Positions 49,913 to 58,729 of a stretch of DNA of 64,000 nt are shown here, piece by piece. The notes under the pieces were generated by a model. That model worked only from the letters and a program-made list of their open reading frames with translations. It was not told where the DNA came from and did no database searches. The stretch's first letter is position 1; each line of letters opens with the position of its first letter. The stretch is from Bin87 sp965204685. Lineage in GTDB: Bacteria; Chloroflexota; Dehalococcoidia; Lucifugimonadales; UBA3495. The translations under genes were made by a program, and so were the position numbers. The stretch is from NCBI GenBank assembly GCA_965204685.1, contig OZ242004.1, positions 1,984,001 to 2,048,000 on the forward strand, in the 5' to 3' direction.

Positions 49913-51142
49913 ATGACCATCCCCGCCCCAAATAGCGACGCCCAGCGTCCCGAAAGCGACTACTCGCGTCCCACCAAGCGCGACCCTCGTGGGATGCGCA
50001 CCGGCTACACCACCGGCACTACGGCGGCGGCGGCGGCCAAGGCCGCGGTGATCCTGATGCTGTCCGGCAAGGCTCCCGACGAGGTATCCGTGCCACTGCC
50101 TGGAGGAACCGGCCGGGCCACCCTCAAGGTACACAACAGCTGGCCCATGGAACCGGCGGAAGGCGTCCGCTGTTCCGCTATCAAGGACGGCGGCGACGAT
50201 CCCGACGTAACCCACGGCGCGGAGATCGTCGTGGGCGTGTGGAGACTGCCCGACGGCAACAAGGGCCTCCAGATCACCGGCGGGCCGGGCGTGGGTACGG
50301 TAACTCGTCCCGGCACCGGGATCGAGGTCGGCGAGCCGGCCGTCACGCGGGTGCCCCGTCGCATGATGGCCGACGCCGTGGCCGAAGGTCTGGCGGAATG
50401 CGGCTGGCCCGTGGATACCGGCGTGCGAGCGCGCATCTCCGTTCCCAACGGCGAGGAGATCGCCAAGCAGACCACTAACGCTAGGCTCGGCGTGCTCAAC
50501 GGCATCAGCATCCTCGGCAGCACCGGCGTCGTGCAACCCTTCAGCACGGCGGCCTGGCGCGCCAGTGTCCACCTGGCCATCGATGTGGCCTCCGCCAACG
50601 GGCTGGACCACCTGGTCCTGTCCACCGGCACGCGCAGCGAAGAATACACCCGTCGCCTGCTGGATTTGCCCGACATGGCCTACATCGAGGCCGGCATTTT
50701 CTCCGGTCCGTCCATGAAGCGCTGCGTCAACAAGGGCATCAAGCGCGTGGCCCACGTGGGGATGGTGGGCAAGTTCTCCAAGATGGCCATGGGATATTTC
50801 GTAACCCATGTCGCCGGCAACCAGGTCGATTGCGGTTTCCTGGCCGGCCTTGCCGGCCAGTGCGGAGCGTCTGCCGAGTTGCAAGCTGAGATGGCCGATG
50901 CCGCCAGCGGCCGGCACTTCCAGGAACTGGCCCAGGAACACGACGTGATGGGCGTGTTCCCGCTGATGTGCCAGATGGTGTGTTCGGAAGCGCAGAAATA
51001 CCTGGGAGATGGCGGCGACGCGATCATCGTTGACGCGCTGTGTTTCGACTTCGAGGGCAACCTGCTGGGATCGGCGAGCACCTCTCCGGACGGCATCCCC
51101 ATGCGGCCCTCGCCGGCAGTGGTGGTCGATGGTCAGGGCTAA
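49913..51142 (+). CDS. cbiD: Cobalt-precorrin-5B (C1)-methyltransferase
   Basis: 409 aa. The N-terminus holds the CbiD signature RTGYTTGTTAAAAAKAAV and a run of Gly; the centre has NARLGVLNGISILGSTGVVQPFS, and the C-terminal half has AGIFSGPSMKRC. The start is uncertain: ATG 49913 or GTG 49904, both without a strong ribosome-binding site, possibly translationally coupled. Catalyses methylation at C1 in the anaerobic pathway. Confidence 0.93.
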   Translation: MTIPAPNSDAQRPESDYSRPTKRDPRGMRTGYTTGTTAAAAAKAAVILMLSGKAPDEVSVPLPGGTGRATLKVHNSWPMEPAEGVRCSAIKDGGDDPDVTHGAEIVVGVWRLPDGNKGLQITGGPGVGTVTRPGTGIEVGEPAVTRVPRRMMADAVAEGLAECGWPVDTGVRARISVPNGEEIAKQTTNARLGVLNGISILGSTGVVQPFSTAAWRASVHLAIDVASANGLDHLVLSTGTRSEEYTRRLLDLPDMAYIEAGIFSGPSMKRCVNKGIKRVAHVGMVGKFSKMAMGYFVTHVAGNQVDCGFLAGLAGQCGASAELQAEMADAASGRHFQELAQEHDVMGVFPLMCQMVCSEAQKYLGDGGDAIIVDALCFDFEGNLLGSASTSPDGIPMRPSPAVVVDGQG

Positions 51143-51755
51143 CCCCCAGGCGAAAACCGCGTCGGCCGTCGGTCGGGCGTTGGGCTTGCCCGACGACGCC
51201 CTTGAGCAGCGCCGTCCGTTGCGGGGCCAGATCACCAAGTCGGAGGTGCGGGCGGTGAGCCTGTACGCCCTGCAACTGCGTCCCGACAGCCTGGTCTGGG
51301 ACATCGGGGCGGGCACCGGTTCCGTCGCCGTGGAGGCGGCCCGCATTGCTCACGACGGCTGCGTTTACGCGATCGACAAGGACGCCGACAGCGCCGACCT
51401 GCTCCGGAACAACGTGGCCCGCTACGGCGACGGTCGCGTCTCGGTGGTCATCGGCACAGCGCCCGATGCCTTGCGCCAACTGCCCGACCCTGACGCCGTG
51501 TTCATCGGAGGCGGTGGGGCCGCCATGCCCGCGATACTGGATACAGTGCTCCGCCGTGTGCGCCCGCAAGGACGGATAGTAGCCAATTTCGCCGTCATGG
51601 AACGGGCCAACACCACGTATCGTACTTTGCGTGACGCCGGCATGTCGCCCGAAATGACTGTAATATCCGCCGCCCGTGGTCGGGAGTTGCCCGACGGCGC
51701 GTTGCGACTTGAAGCCATGAACCCGGTATTCATAGTGTGGGGACAGAAGGAATGA
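51129..51755 (+). CDS. cbiT: Cobalt-precorrin-6B C15-methyltransferase (CbiT)
   Basis: 208 aa SAM methyltransferase that decarboxylates and methylates C15. The SAM loop is WDIGAGTGSVAVEAARIA, followed by DKDADSADLLRNNVARYG and AVFIGGGG, then GRIVANFAVMER. It starts 14 nt inside the end of cbiD (ATG at 51129), and the next gene begins with an ATGA overlap, so the three are strongly coupled. CbiE is not fused here. Confidence 0.93.
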   Translation: MVRANPQAKTASAVGRALGLPDDALEQRRPLRGQITKSEVRAVSLYALQLRPDSLVWDIGAGTGSVAVEAARIAHDGCVYAIDKDADSADLLRNNVARYGDGRVSVVIGTAPDALRQLPDPDAVFIGGGGAAMPAILDTVLRRVRPQGRIVANFAVMERANTTYRTLRDAGMSPEMTVISAARGRELPDGALRLEAMNPVFIVWGQKE

Positions 51756-52468
51756 CCACAGCCTCCCAACAGGGACGCCTCTACGGCGTAGGAGTAGGCC
51801 CTGGAGACCCGGAGTTGCTGACCGTGAAGGCGCAGCGGGTGCTCCAATCGGTACCCGTCATCTGGGTGCCGCAGGCCGGAATCAGCTCCGAGAGCTACGC
51901 CTACTCCATCATCCGGGGCATCATCGACGAGGAGCGGCAGGAAGTGGTGCGGGCCAAGTTCCCCACCAACGATGAAGCCGCCGCCGGCGAGGTCTGGCGT
52001 GACGCCGCCCGTGAGCTGGCCACCCGTCTGGAGGCGGGCAGCGACGTGGCCTTCATCACCGAAGGCGACCCGATGCTGTACAGCACCTTTGCCTACGTGC
52101 TGGAAACCATCCAGGAAGAATACCCGCACCTGGCGGTGGAGGTGGTGCCGGGGGTCTCGTCGGTAATGGCGGCGGCCGCATCGGCGGCGGCGCCACTGGT
52201 TCACCACGGCCAGCGCCTGGCAATCCTGCCGGCCGTGTACGGCATTGACGACCTGCGCGAGGCCATCGCCCTCTACGACACCATCGTCCTGATGAAGGTC
52301 AACCGCACCCTGCTGGACGCCCTGGCAAACCTGGAACGCCTGGGCCTTTCCGGCCGCACCATCTACGTCCGCCGTGCCACCACCGAAAGCGAACGGGTGG
52401 TGCGCAACATCCAGGAACTGTCCACCGAGGACCTCGACTACTTCTCCCTGCTTATCATCCGGCGCTGA
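51752..52468 (+). CDS. cbiL: Precorrin-2 C20-methyltransferase
   Basis: 238 aa tetrapyrrole methylase. The family motifs are VGVGPGDPELLTVKAQRVL, TEGDPMLYSTFAYVLE, VEVVPGVSSVMAAAA and, at the C-terminus, GLSGRTIYVRRATTESERV. Start overlaps cbiT by 4 nt. Methylates the C20 position of cobalt-factor II/precorrin-2. Confidence 0.92.
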   Translation: MTTASQQGRLYGVGVGPGDPELLTVKAQRVLQSVPVIWVPQAGISSESYAYSIIRGIIDEERQEVVRAKFPTNDEAAAGEVWRDAARELATRLEAGSDVAFITEGDPMLYSTFAYVLETIQEEYPHLAVEVVPGVSSVMAAAASAAAPLVHHGQRLAILPAVYGIDDLREAIALYDTIVLMKVNRTLLDALANLERLGLSGRTIYVRRATTESERVVRNIQELSTEDLDYFSLLIIRR

Positions 52469-52497
52469 CGAGCCCGACACCACGGAGGCATGACCAC

Positions 52498-53391
52498 ATG
52501 GCGAACCACGGCAAGGTCTATATCATCGGCGCCGGCCCGGGGGATCCCGAGCTGCTGACCCTCAAGGCCAAGCGGATCATCGACGACGCGGACGTGATCA
52601 TCTACGCCGACTCGTTGGTGCCGGAAGAGATCGCCGGTTACGCCAAGCCCGGGGCCGCGGTCTACGGCAGCAAGGAGATGGCGCTGCCGGAAATCATGCA
52701 GGTAACCCTGCTGGCCGTGTCCGAGGGCAAGACCGTGGCTCGCATCCAGAGCGGCGATCCATCGCTGTACGGCGCAACCCTGGAACAGATGCGGATACTG
52801 GAAGCGGAAGGAATTGACTATGAGATCATTCCCGGCGTCAGCGCCGCTTTTGCTGCCGCCGCCGTGCTCAAGTCCGAGCTGACTGTGCCCGAGGTTTCCC
52901 AGACGGTGATCATGACCCGCGCCGAGGGTCGCGTGCCCATGCCCGAGGGCGAGGGCCTGGTTGATCTGGCCCGTCACGGCAGTACCCTGGTCATCTTCCT
53001 CAGCGTCACCCGCATGTTCCGCATCGCCAACCAACTCCAGGAGGCCGGCTACCCCGCTGATACCCCGGTTGCCGTGGCTTACCGCGTCGGCTGGCCCGAC
53101 CAGCAGATCATCCGCGGGACCCTTACTGACATCGCCCAGAAGGTGCGCGACGCCAAGATCACCCTGCAAGCCCTGATCATTGTTGGCAAGGCGGTGGACC
53201 CCAACCTGCTGGACCCCGAGTCTGACGAGCGTGTGGCCGTGTCCCACCTCTACTCCGACGAGTACACCCACCTCTACCGCCGCGCCGGACAAGGCGACCA
53301 CGCCGCCGCCGACCGTACCGAGCTCTACGAGGCCGGCGGGTACGAGGTGCAGCCGGAGCGTGCGGTTCATACCTCGGCCGGCGGCGACTGA
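52498..53391 (+). CDS. cbiF: Precorrin-4/cobalt-precorrin-4 C11-methyltransferase
   Basis: 297 aa. The motifs IIGAGPGDPELLTLKAKRII, RIQSGDPSLYGATLEQMRILE, VIMTRAEGRVPMPEGEGL and LVIFLSVTRM identify CbiF/CobM. The C-terminal 40 residues are longer than usual and Asp/Glu/Tyr-rich. CbiL ends 29 nt earlier. Confidence 0.93.
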   Translation: MANHGKVYIIGAGPGDPELLTLKAKRIIDDADVIIYADSLVPEEIAGYAKPGAAVYGSKEMALPEIMQVTLLAVSEGKTVARIQSGDPSLYGATLEQMRILEAEGIDYEIIPGVSAAFAAAAVLKSELTVPEVSQTVIMTRAEGRVPMPEGEGLVDLARHGSTLVIFLSVTRMFRIANQLQEAGYPADTPVAVAYRVGWPDQQIIRGTLTDIAQKVRDAKITLQALIIVGKAVDPNLLDPESDERVAVSHLYSDEYTHLYRRAGQGDHAAADRTELYEAGGYEVQPERAVHTSAGGD

Positions 53392-53401
53392 TCCGGCCGT
53401 C

Positions 53402-54556
53402 ATGCCCGATTCTTCCCCGGCTACTGCCAGCACCGCCATCGTCGCGGTGTCCCGGCCGGGCGCGGCTCTGGCCCGCCGGCTGGCATCCTCGTTACCCGAC
53501 GCCACTCTGTACCTGGAGCGGCGTGCCGGCGCGGACGATGGCGAGGCGCATCTCTACGACCTGCCCCTGCGCCCGGTGATCCAGGACCTGTTCTCGCGGC
53601 AAGGAGCGTTGGTGGTCTTCCTGCCCGTGGGCGCTGCCGTGCGGCTTCTGGCCCCGGTGCTTGGGAACAAGCGGCAGGACCCGGCAGTGGTATGCGTGGA
53701 CGATGCCGGACGCTACGCCGTAAGCGTCTTGTCCGGTCACCTCGGGGGCGCGGACGCGCTGGCGAACCGGGTGGCCGATGCCATCGGCGCGCAGGCCGTC
53801 GTTACCTCGGCGTCCGATGCACTGGATGTTACGGCGATCGACCTGGTCGGACGTGACGCGGGCTGGCGCGCTGAAGCATCGCCAACCGACCTCACCCGAG
53901 TTGCGGCCGCAGTGGTCAACCGTGACCCGGTGGCCCTGTGGATCGACCCCGAAGCAGGAGTTTCGTGGCCCGATGATACCCCGTTATCGGCCAGCATATT
54001 TCCCGTAACCTACCTGTCCGATGTACAGGACTCCGGTTACGCGGCTGCGCTCATCGTGTCGGACCGGCTGTTCGCGCTGGAAACCGGTCGCCCGCTGGTA
54101 ACCTACCGCCCGCCGACACTGGTGGCGGGAGTGGGCTGCCGGCGTGGGGTGTCGGCAGACCACCTGCGCGAATTGCTGCTGCACACCCTGGAAGAAAACG
54201 GCTTGGCGTCGATGAGCCTGGCCAAAATCGCCACGGCCGACCTCAAGGCCGACGAAGCCGGCATTCTTGCCCTGGCCGAGTCGCTCGCCGTACCCGTTGA
54301 GACCTACGACGGTGCCATGCTGAACTCGGCGGTGGAGAACCGGACCGATATCGGGAGCGACGCGTCCGGCCTCCATCGGCCCACGGCATCCGCGGCGCGG
54401 GACTTGCTGGGGGTGTTCGGCGTCGCCGAGCCGGCCGCCATGCTGGCCGCGGGAGCGGAGGGCGTCATCGTGCCCCGCGCCAAGTCCGACCGTGCTACCA
54501 TAGCCATAGCGCGTATCCCATCGGGAAAGGGGAACCGAATGGAGCATCGGCGATGA
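53402..54556 (+). CDS. cbiG: Cobalt-precorrin-5A hydrolase (CbiG)
   Basis: 384 aa. Opens the delta-lactone and releases acetaldehyde. The N-terminal domain has FLPVGAAVRLLAPVL and VCVDDAGRYAVSVLSGHLGGADALAN; the C-terminal domain has VAGVGCRRGVSADHLRELL and SLAKIATADLKADEAG, the CbiG_C signature. The C-terminus keeps AAMLAAGAEGVIVPRAKS. Start ATG at 53402, 10 nt after cbiF. Its stop overlaps the next gene by 4 nt. Confidence 0.92.
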   Translation: MPDSSPATASTAIVAVSRPGAALARRLASSLPDATLYLERRAGADDGEAHLYDLPLRPVIQDLFSRQGALVVFLPVGAAVRLLAPVLGNKRQDPAVVCVDDAGRYAVSVLSGHLGGADALANRVADAIGAQAVVTSASDALDVTAIDLVGRDAGWRAEASPTDLTRVAAAVVNRDPVALWIDPEAGVSWPDDTPLSASIFPVTYLSDVQDSGYAAALIVSDRLFALETGRPLVTYRPPTLVAGVGCRRGVSADHLRELLLHTLEENGLASMSLAKIATADLKADEAGILALAESLAVPVETYDGAMLNSAVENRTDIGSDASGLHRPTASAARDLLGVFGVAEPAAMLAAGAEGVIVPRAKSDRATIAIARIPSGKGNRMEHRR

Positions 54557-54969
54557 ACCAATCGGAAACCACGATGCCGGGTGGGGAGTTGCTGGCAGTC
54601 GCCGAGCGCGAAATCCGCAAGGGTAACCTGCGGGAAGGCGCCGGACTGGTCTGGCGCGCCACCATGGAAGCTCTGGCCGCCGCCGCCGAGCGGCACGGTA
54701 TGCCATGTCGCAACCGGGAGGAAGCGGTGGAATTCGTCAACTTTCTCGATGATATCGCCCCGCCCTCACCGGACGAAATATACACTCATCGCAACCTGGT
54801 GGCATTCTCTATGGCCGATTTCTATCGCGAAGAATACCAGGACTGGGGTGAAATGCCCTACGACACCGAATTCCGATGGGACCCCGATGAGTACACGATA
54901 CACCTCGAATCGGTACGGCGCTTTATCAAATCTCTGTACTGTCAAACATCTGGCAACCGAGCCCCATGA
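54553..54969 (+). CDS. PaREP1/HEPN-like protein embedded in the cobalamin operon (first)
   Basis: 138 aa. LAVAEREIRKGNLREGAGLVWRATMEALAAAAERHGMPC is the PaREP1-like helix pair seen in the gene at 9293-9664 (REIAAGDLVQGSEKLWGATSQALKAY). The C-terminal half, ADFYREEYQDWGEMPYDTE ... YTIHLESVRRFIK, is its own. ATGA overlap with cbiG and with the next gene shows strict translational coupling. No role in cobalamin is known. Confidence 0.62.
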   Translation: MNQSETTMPGGELLAVAEREIRKGNLREGAGLVWRATMEALAAAAERHGMPCRNREEAVEFVNFLDDIAPPSPDEIYTHRNLVAFSMADFYREEYQDWGEMPYDTEFRWDPDEYTIHLESVRRFIKSLYCQTSGNRAP

Positions 54970-55343
54970 CGGGAGAAGAACACGATGCCATGGCGGCAAT
55001 GCTAGCGAATATGGCTGATGATATGGGGCGGGCCTCGCCAGTCGCATTGGTGGCCGGCGAACTGCTCTGGGGTGCAACCGTTCACGCTTGCTCTGCCATT
55101 GCCCATCGCACCGGCTGGAGGCCCGCACACCCGCGCCAACGTAGACAACTGGAAAGGTTGTTGGCATCCGTGGCTCCAAACGAAACCATTCTGGCCGCCC
55201 TGATACGCGGGTTGAGCATAGTCCAAAAGCGACTGCACAACCACTTCTATACCGGCCAGTTGAGTGACAGAGAGTTGGCAGGTCACCTGGACACCGGAGC
55301 GGAACTCGTGAGGAGTCTGTTACAAATCTCGCAACAATCCTGA
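54966..55343 (+). CDS. PaREP1/HEPN-like protein embedded in the cobalamin operon (second)
   Basis: 125 aa paralogue: VALVAGELLWGATVHACSAIAHRTGW and, later, VQKRLHNHFYTGQLSDRELAGHLDTGAELVRSLL. The segment LHNHFY parallels CHSNFY of the 9293-9664 protein. It overlaps the previous gene by 4 nt (ATGA) and precedes cbiH by 44 nt. The pair may act together, for example as two subunits of a helical complex. Confidence 0.6.
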   Translation: MTGEEHDAMAAMLANMADDMGRASPVALVAGELLWGATVHACSAIAHRTGWRPAHPRQRRQLERLLASVAPNETILAALIRGLSIVQKRLHNHFYTGQLSDRELAGHLDTGAELVRSLLQISQQS

Positions 55344-55387
55344 GCCCCTCGCAACTTGCAGCTTTGACGTTCACTTATGGAAGGTCT

Positions 55388-56146
55388 ATGAACGCTGGCA
55401 AACTCTATCTCGTAGGTCTCGGGCCCGGCGATGCCGGCCATCTGACGCCGGCCGCCGCCGCCGCCATCGCCGACAGCGATGAACTGGTCGGCTACCACTA
55501 CTACATCGAGCAGGTGGCGGAGCCGGCGTCCGGCAAGACGCTGCACAGCATGGAGCTGGGCCAGGAACTGGAGCGCGCCGCCCTGGCGGTGGACATCGCC
55601 TCCGCCGGCAAAACCGTGGCTGTGGTCTCGTCCGGCGACGCCGGCATTTACGGCATGGCCGGGCCGGTGTACCGCGTGCTCACGGACCGCGATTGGGATG
55701 GCGCCAACCCCGTTGTGGAGTCTCTTCCCGGAGTTTCGGCCCTGCAATCGGCGGCCGCGCTGCTGGGCTCGCCCCTGATGCAGGATTTCTGCGCCATCAG
55801 CCTGAGCAACCTGCTCACCCCGTGGGAGCAGATCCGGCGCCGGCTGGAGGCCGCCGCCGCCGGCGACTTCGTTGCCGCCCTCTACAACCCGCGCAGCCGG
55901 CGTCGCACCAGCCAATTGGACGAGGCCAGAGATATCTTCCTGACGTATCGGGCGCCGGAGACTCCGGTGGGCATCGTTCGCCACGCCTACCGGCCCGAGC
56001 AGGCCGTGGGCTTGGCCGACCTGGGTGGGTTGGATGGCGAAGCCCTGGGCGTGGATATGTTCACTACCGTCGTGATCGGCAACTCCAACACCTACGTCCA
56101 CAACGGGCGCATGGTCACCCCCCGGGGCTACGAAGCCAGACAATAG
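55388..56146 (+). CDS. cbiH: Precorrin-3B C17-methyltransferase
   Basis: 252 aa. LVGLGPGDAGHLTPAAAAAIADSDELVGYHYYI, SSGDAGIYGMAGPVY, SLPGVSALQSAAALLGSPL and AALYNPRSRRRTSQLDEARDIF identify CbiH/CobJ. The ATG at 55388 has GGAAGG upstream; a longer frame starts 24 nt earlier. Last cobalamin gene in the run. CbiE, CbiJ and CbiA are not present in the window. Confidence 0.93.
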   Translation: MNAGKLYLVGLGPGDAGHLTPAAAAAIADSDELVGYHYYIEQVAEPASGKTLHSMELGQELERAALAVDIASAGKTVAVVSSGDAGIYGMAGPVYRVLTDRDWDGANPVVESLPGVSALQSAAALLGSPLMQDFCAISLSNLLTPWEQIRRRLEAAAAGDFVAALYNPRSRRRTSQLDEARDIFLTYRAPETPVGIVRHAYRPEQAVGLADLGGLDGEALGVDMFTTVVIGNSNTYVHNGRMVTPRGYEARQ

Positions 56147-56203
56147 TCAGGCCGGCCACTCGAGAGCGAGCACGAACCGACACTGACCCCAGAGAAGCAC
56201 CCA

Positions 56204-56494
56204 ATGACTATTCCTGTTATTGCCATCGCCATTGCCGGAGCCGGCCTTGCCGTCACCGTGATTGTGCTGTTGGTACGTGGCAGCTTCCTGCTGGGACGGC
56301 TCGCCAAGCAAGTTGACAGCAACGAAGCCAGGATTGACGCTATGGGCGCGAAGATTGACGCCTTGGATGCCAAGATCGACGCTTTGACCGCTGCCGTACA
56401 TCAGACCAACGCGATACTGGTAGGGCTGGCGAACCACACCCACGATGCCGATGGGCGCACCGTCTTTACCATCCCCACCGGAGACCGCCGCTGA
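56204..56494 (+). CDS. Small membrane protein with coiled coil and HTHDADG tail
   Basis: 96 aa. One N-terminal helix (about 3-24), then a coiled coil built from repeated KIDALDAKIDAL-type units (about 35-65), and a terminal segment ANHTHDADGRTVF. The same tail is present in the unrelated small protein at 57395-57706. Function unknown; the conserved tail suggests a shared binding element. Confidence 0.6.
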   Translation: MTIPVIAIAIAGAGLAVTVIVLLVRGSFLLGRLAKQVDSNEARIDAMGAKIDALDAKIDALTAAVHQTNAILVGLANHTHDADGRTVFTIPTGDRR

Positions 56495-56507
56495 CCTCTC
56501 CCGATGC

Positions 56508-56516
56508 TGGTATACT
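56508..56516 (+). promoter_or_regulatory. Extended -10 promoter of the HpaI-type aldolase
   Basis: TGG-TATACT, matching the element before leuS. Transcription would start near 56523, and AGGAGG follows at 56534-56540. Confidence 0.4.
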
Positions 56517-56547
56517 GCCGCGAACCCACCTTTCAGGAGGATCTACC

Positions 56548-57294
56548 GTGGCAGCGATACGTGCGAACCGGGTCAAGGACAAGTTGCGGCAGGGGCAGCC
56601 GGCCACCTGCATCTCCGGCCTGATGACCAGCGAGATCATCGACTTTCTGGGCCCACTGGGGTTTGACTCCGCCTGGATGGAGTGCGAGCACGGCCCGGTG
56701 GACTGGGAAGCCCTGGGCGACATGACCCGTGCCTGCGACCTGTGGGACATGGCGTCCATCACCCGCTGCAACGCCAACGACGCCGCGCTGATTACCCGCA
56801 CCCTGGACCGCGGCTCCATGGGTATCGTTCTGCCCCACGTGAACACCCGCGAGGAGGCGGAGGCCGCCGTCGGCGCGGCAAAATTCGCCCCACTGGGGTA
56901 TCGCGGAATGTTCGGCGGTCGGCAGTCCTTCGGAGTGTCCGACTACGTGCACCAGGCCAACGACCAGACCATGGTGGTCGTGCTGATTGAAGAGGTCACC
57001 GCGCTGGACAACCTGGACGATATTCTGAAAGTCGACGGCGTGGACGTTTTCTTCGTGGCCCCCACCGACCTGGCCCAGACCATGGGTCACATCGGCAACG
57101 TCGGTCACCCCGAAGTGCAGTCGGCCATCGACGACGCCATTGCGCGCATCGTGAGTGCCGGGCGGACCGCCGGCACGCTGGTCAACGACGACAACGTGGC
57201 ATCCTACGTGGAGAAGGGCGCGCGCTTCCTGATGACCTCGTGGAACGCCTGGGTCGCACGAGGCGGCGCCGAGTTCCTGGGGCGGATCCCCTAG
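56548..57294 (+). CDS. HpcH/HpaI-family aldolase
   Basis: 248 aa class II, metal-dependent aldolase of the phosphoenolpyruvate superfamily. MECEHGPVDW and LPHVNTREEAEAAVGAAKFAPLGYRGMFG include the Arg and metal-binding Glu/Asp pattern; VFFVAPTDLAQTMGHIG supplies the second acidic ligand. It starts with GTG, with AGGAGG in front. No pathway neighbour is adjacent, so the 2-keto-3-deoxy acid or other pyruvate aldol substrate is open. Confidence 0.88.
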   Translation: MAAIRANRVKDKLRQGQPATCISGLMTSEIIDFLGPLGFDSAWMECEHGPVDWEALGDMTRACDLWDMASITRCNANDAALITRTLDRGSMGIVLPHVNTREEAEAAVGAAKFAPLGYRGMFGGRQSFGVSDYVHQANDQTMVVVLIEEVTALDNLDDILKVDGVDVFFVAPTDLAQTMGHIGNVGHPEVQSAIDDAIARIVSAGRTAGTLVNDDNVASYVEKGARFLMTSWNAWVARGGAEFLGRIP

Positions 57295-57306
57295 CGGACA
57301 GCAAAC

Positions 57307-57329
57307 GGGGCGGGTTCAGCACCCGCCCC
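57307..57329 (+). terminator. Hairpin downstream of the HpaI-type aldolase
   Basis: ggggcgggt (57307-57315) and acccgcccc (57321-57329) form a perfect 9-bp stem with a 5-nt loop. No T-run follows, so it may need other factors or act in both directions. Confidence 0.5.
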
Positions 57330-57394
57330 ACTTCTTGGCTCGTCCGGGTGGTGCCGGTTACTGGGTGGCGCTGGCGATGTAAGAGCTTCCAGGC

Positions 57395-57706
57395 TCACTG
57401 GCTTGACAGCGGGATCTGCGCGCGGCCATCCGCGTCGTGGGTGTGGTTCGCGATGGCGACGTGCAATCCTTCCAAGGCTTGCAGGATGAGACGCTGGTTC
57501 TCCTCAAGGCGCTGTAGATTTTCCTTCACTTCGTCAACGTCCCGGCGCAACTCGGACACTTCGCCCTTCAACTCCACTACTTCGCTCTTGACGATCCGCA
57601 TATCGGTGTCAAGGCGGACGGCCCACGCGACGCCGCCGATGAGGATGACGATGCTGGCGACGCTCGCCGCAATGATGGCAATTATTTTGCTGATGCGGTC
57701 AAGCAT
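57395..57706 (-). CDS. Small membrane protein with coiled coil and HTHDADG tail (second)
   Basis: 103 aa. A helix at about 7-28 (ISKIIAIIAASVASIVILIGG), a coiled coil (SEVVELKGEVSELRRDVDEV ... LEENQRLILQALEGL, about 40-85) and the tail ANHTHDADGRAQIP. The tail is nearly identical to that of the 56204-56494 protein although the rest differs. Start at 57706 (ATG) with GGGGG before it; an ATG 15 nt earlier is possible. Confidence 0.6.
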   Translation of the reverse strand: MLDRISKIIAIIAASVASIVILIGGVAWAVRLDTDMRIVKSEVVELKGEVSELRRDVDEVKENLQRLEENQRLILQALEGLHVAIANHTHDADGRAQIPLSSQ

Positions 57707-57769
57707 GGTGTGAACCCCCATTGTGGGTTAGTTTCAGTGTACCACGCTGAAATTGGCGCCACGGTGGGG

Positions 57770-58729
57770 CTACTGCGTCGCGCTGGCGATGGCCTCGGTC
57801 CTGGGCTCGCCGCCGTGGTCCACGTCCCAGTCCCACAGGTCGGCGTGGAACCCGGACAGGTTCTCGGCCAGCGTGTTGATGAAGTTGCGGACGCCCCGGC
57901 CGTGGAACTTGCCGCGAAGAGTGCACACCCCGATGTTGGCCGACGGGAATATGTGGTCCAGGCGCACCACCGCCAGCCGGTCGTGATCCTCCGGATGCAG
58001 GGTGAAGTCGCTCACGATGGCAATGCCCATCCCGATGGCCACGTAGCGCTTGATCATCTCGGTGTTGTCCATTTCCAGGACCACGTCGTAGTTGACGCTC
58101 CGCTCCCGTAGTTTCTGCTCCACCCGTCGCCGGCTGAGGCTCTCCGGACTGTTCAGGATCAGCGGGAATTTCGCCATATCCTCGATCGATACGGGATCAC
58201 GACGCAGCAGGTCGTGGCTGGGCTCGGTGATCAGCACCACGTTGTAATCGAACAGCTGCGAGAACTCCAACGACGGGTCATCCGTAGGCGGGGCGGAGCA
58301 AAGCGCCAGGTCCACCTCGCCGGACTTGACCAGCTGGATGAGGTTGGCGTACGACCGGGCCACCAGTCGCATCCTCACGTCGGGGTACCGCGCGCGGAAC
58401 TGGCGAATTGGCCTCGGGAGATGGTACGAAACAATGTCCGGATACGCGCCGACCACGAACGAGCCCCGCCCTTCCGAGTAGTCCATCTGCGTTTTCAGCG
58501 TGTCGATGGACTCCACAATGGGCGTCACCAACTCGTAGAACAGCGAACCCTCGGAGGTGAGCTGTATGGGCCGCTTGATGCGGTCAAAGAGGGTTATGCC
58601 GAATTCGCCCTCCAGCTTCCTCAGGTGGGTGGTTACCGTGGGCTGCCCCAGTTCCAGCTTTCTTGCCGCCTTGGATACGCTGCGCAACCTGGCGACATGG
58701 TAAAAGCTGATAATCTCTCGCAGTTCCAT
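57770..58729 (-). CDS. LysR-family transcriptional regulator
   Basis: 319 aa. The N-terminal winged helix-turn-helix (ISFYHVARLRSVSKAARKLELGQPTVTTHLRKLEGEFGITLFDR) is standard; the C-terminal part is the periplasmic-binding-like effector domain. Start ATG 58729 (GTG 58735 possible). The region upstream has a perfect palindrome (58786-58798), a candidate autoregulatory site. The neighbouring divergent gene is about 400 bp away, so the target gene cannot be inferred. Confidence 0.9.
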   Translation of the reverse strand: MELREIISFYHVARLRSVSKAARKLELGQPTVTTHLRKLEGEFGITLFDRIKRPIQLTSEGSLFYELVTPIVESIDTLKTQMDYSEGRGSFVVGAYPDIVSYHLPRPIRQFRARYPDVRMRLVARSYANLIQLVKSGEVDLALCSAPPTDDPSLEFSQLFDYNVVLITEPSHDLLRRDPVSIEDMAKFPLILNSPESLSRRRVEQKLRERSVNYDVVLEMDNTEMIKRYVAIGMGIAIVSDFTLHPEDHDRLAVVRLDHIFPSANIGVCTLRGKFHGRGVRNFINTLAENLSGFHADLWDWDVDHGGEPRTEAIASATQ

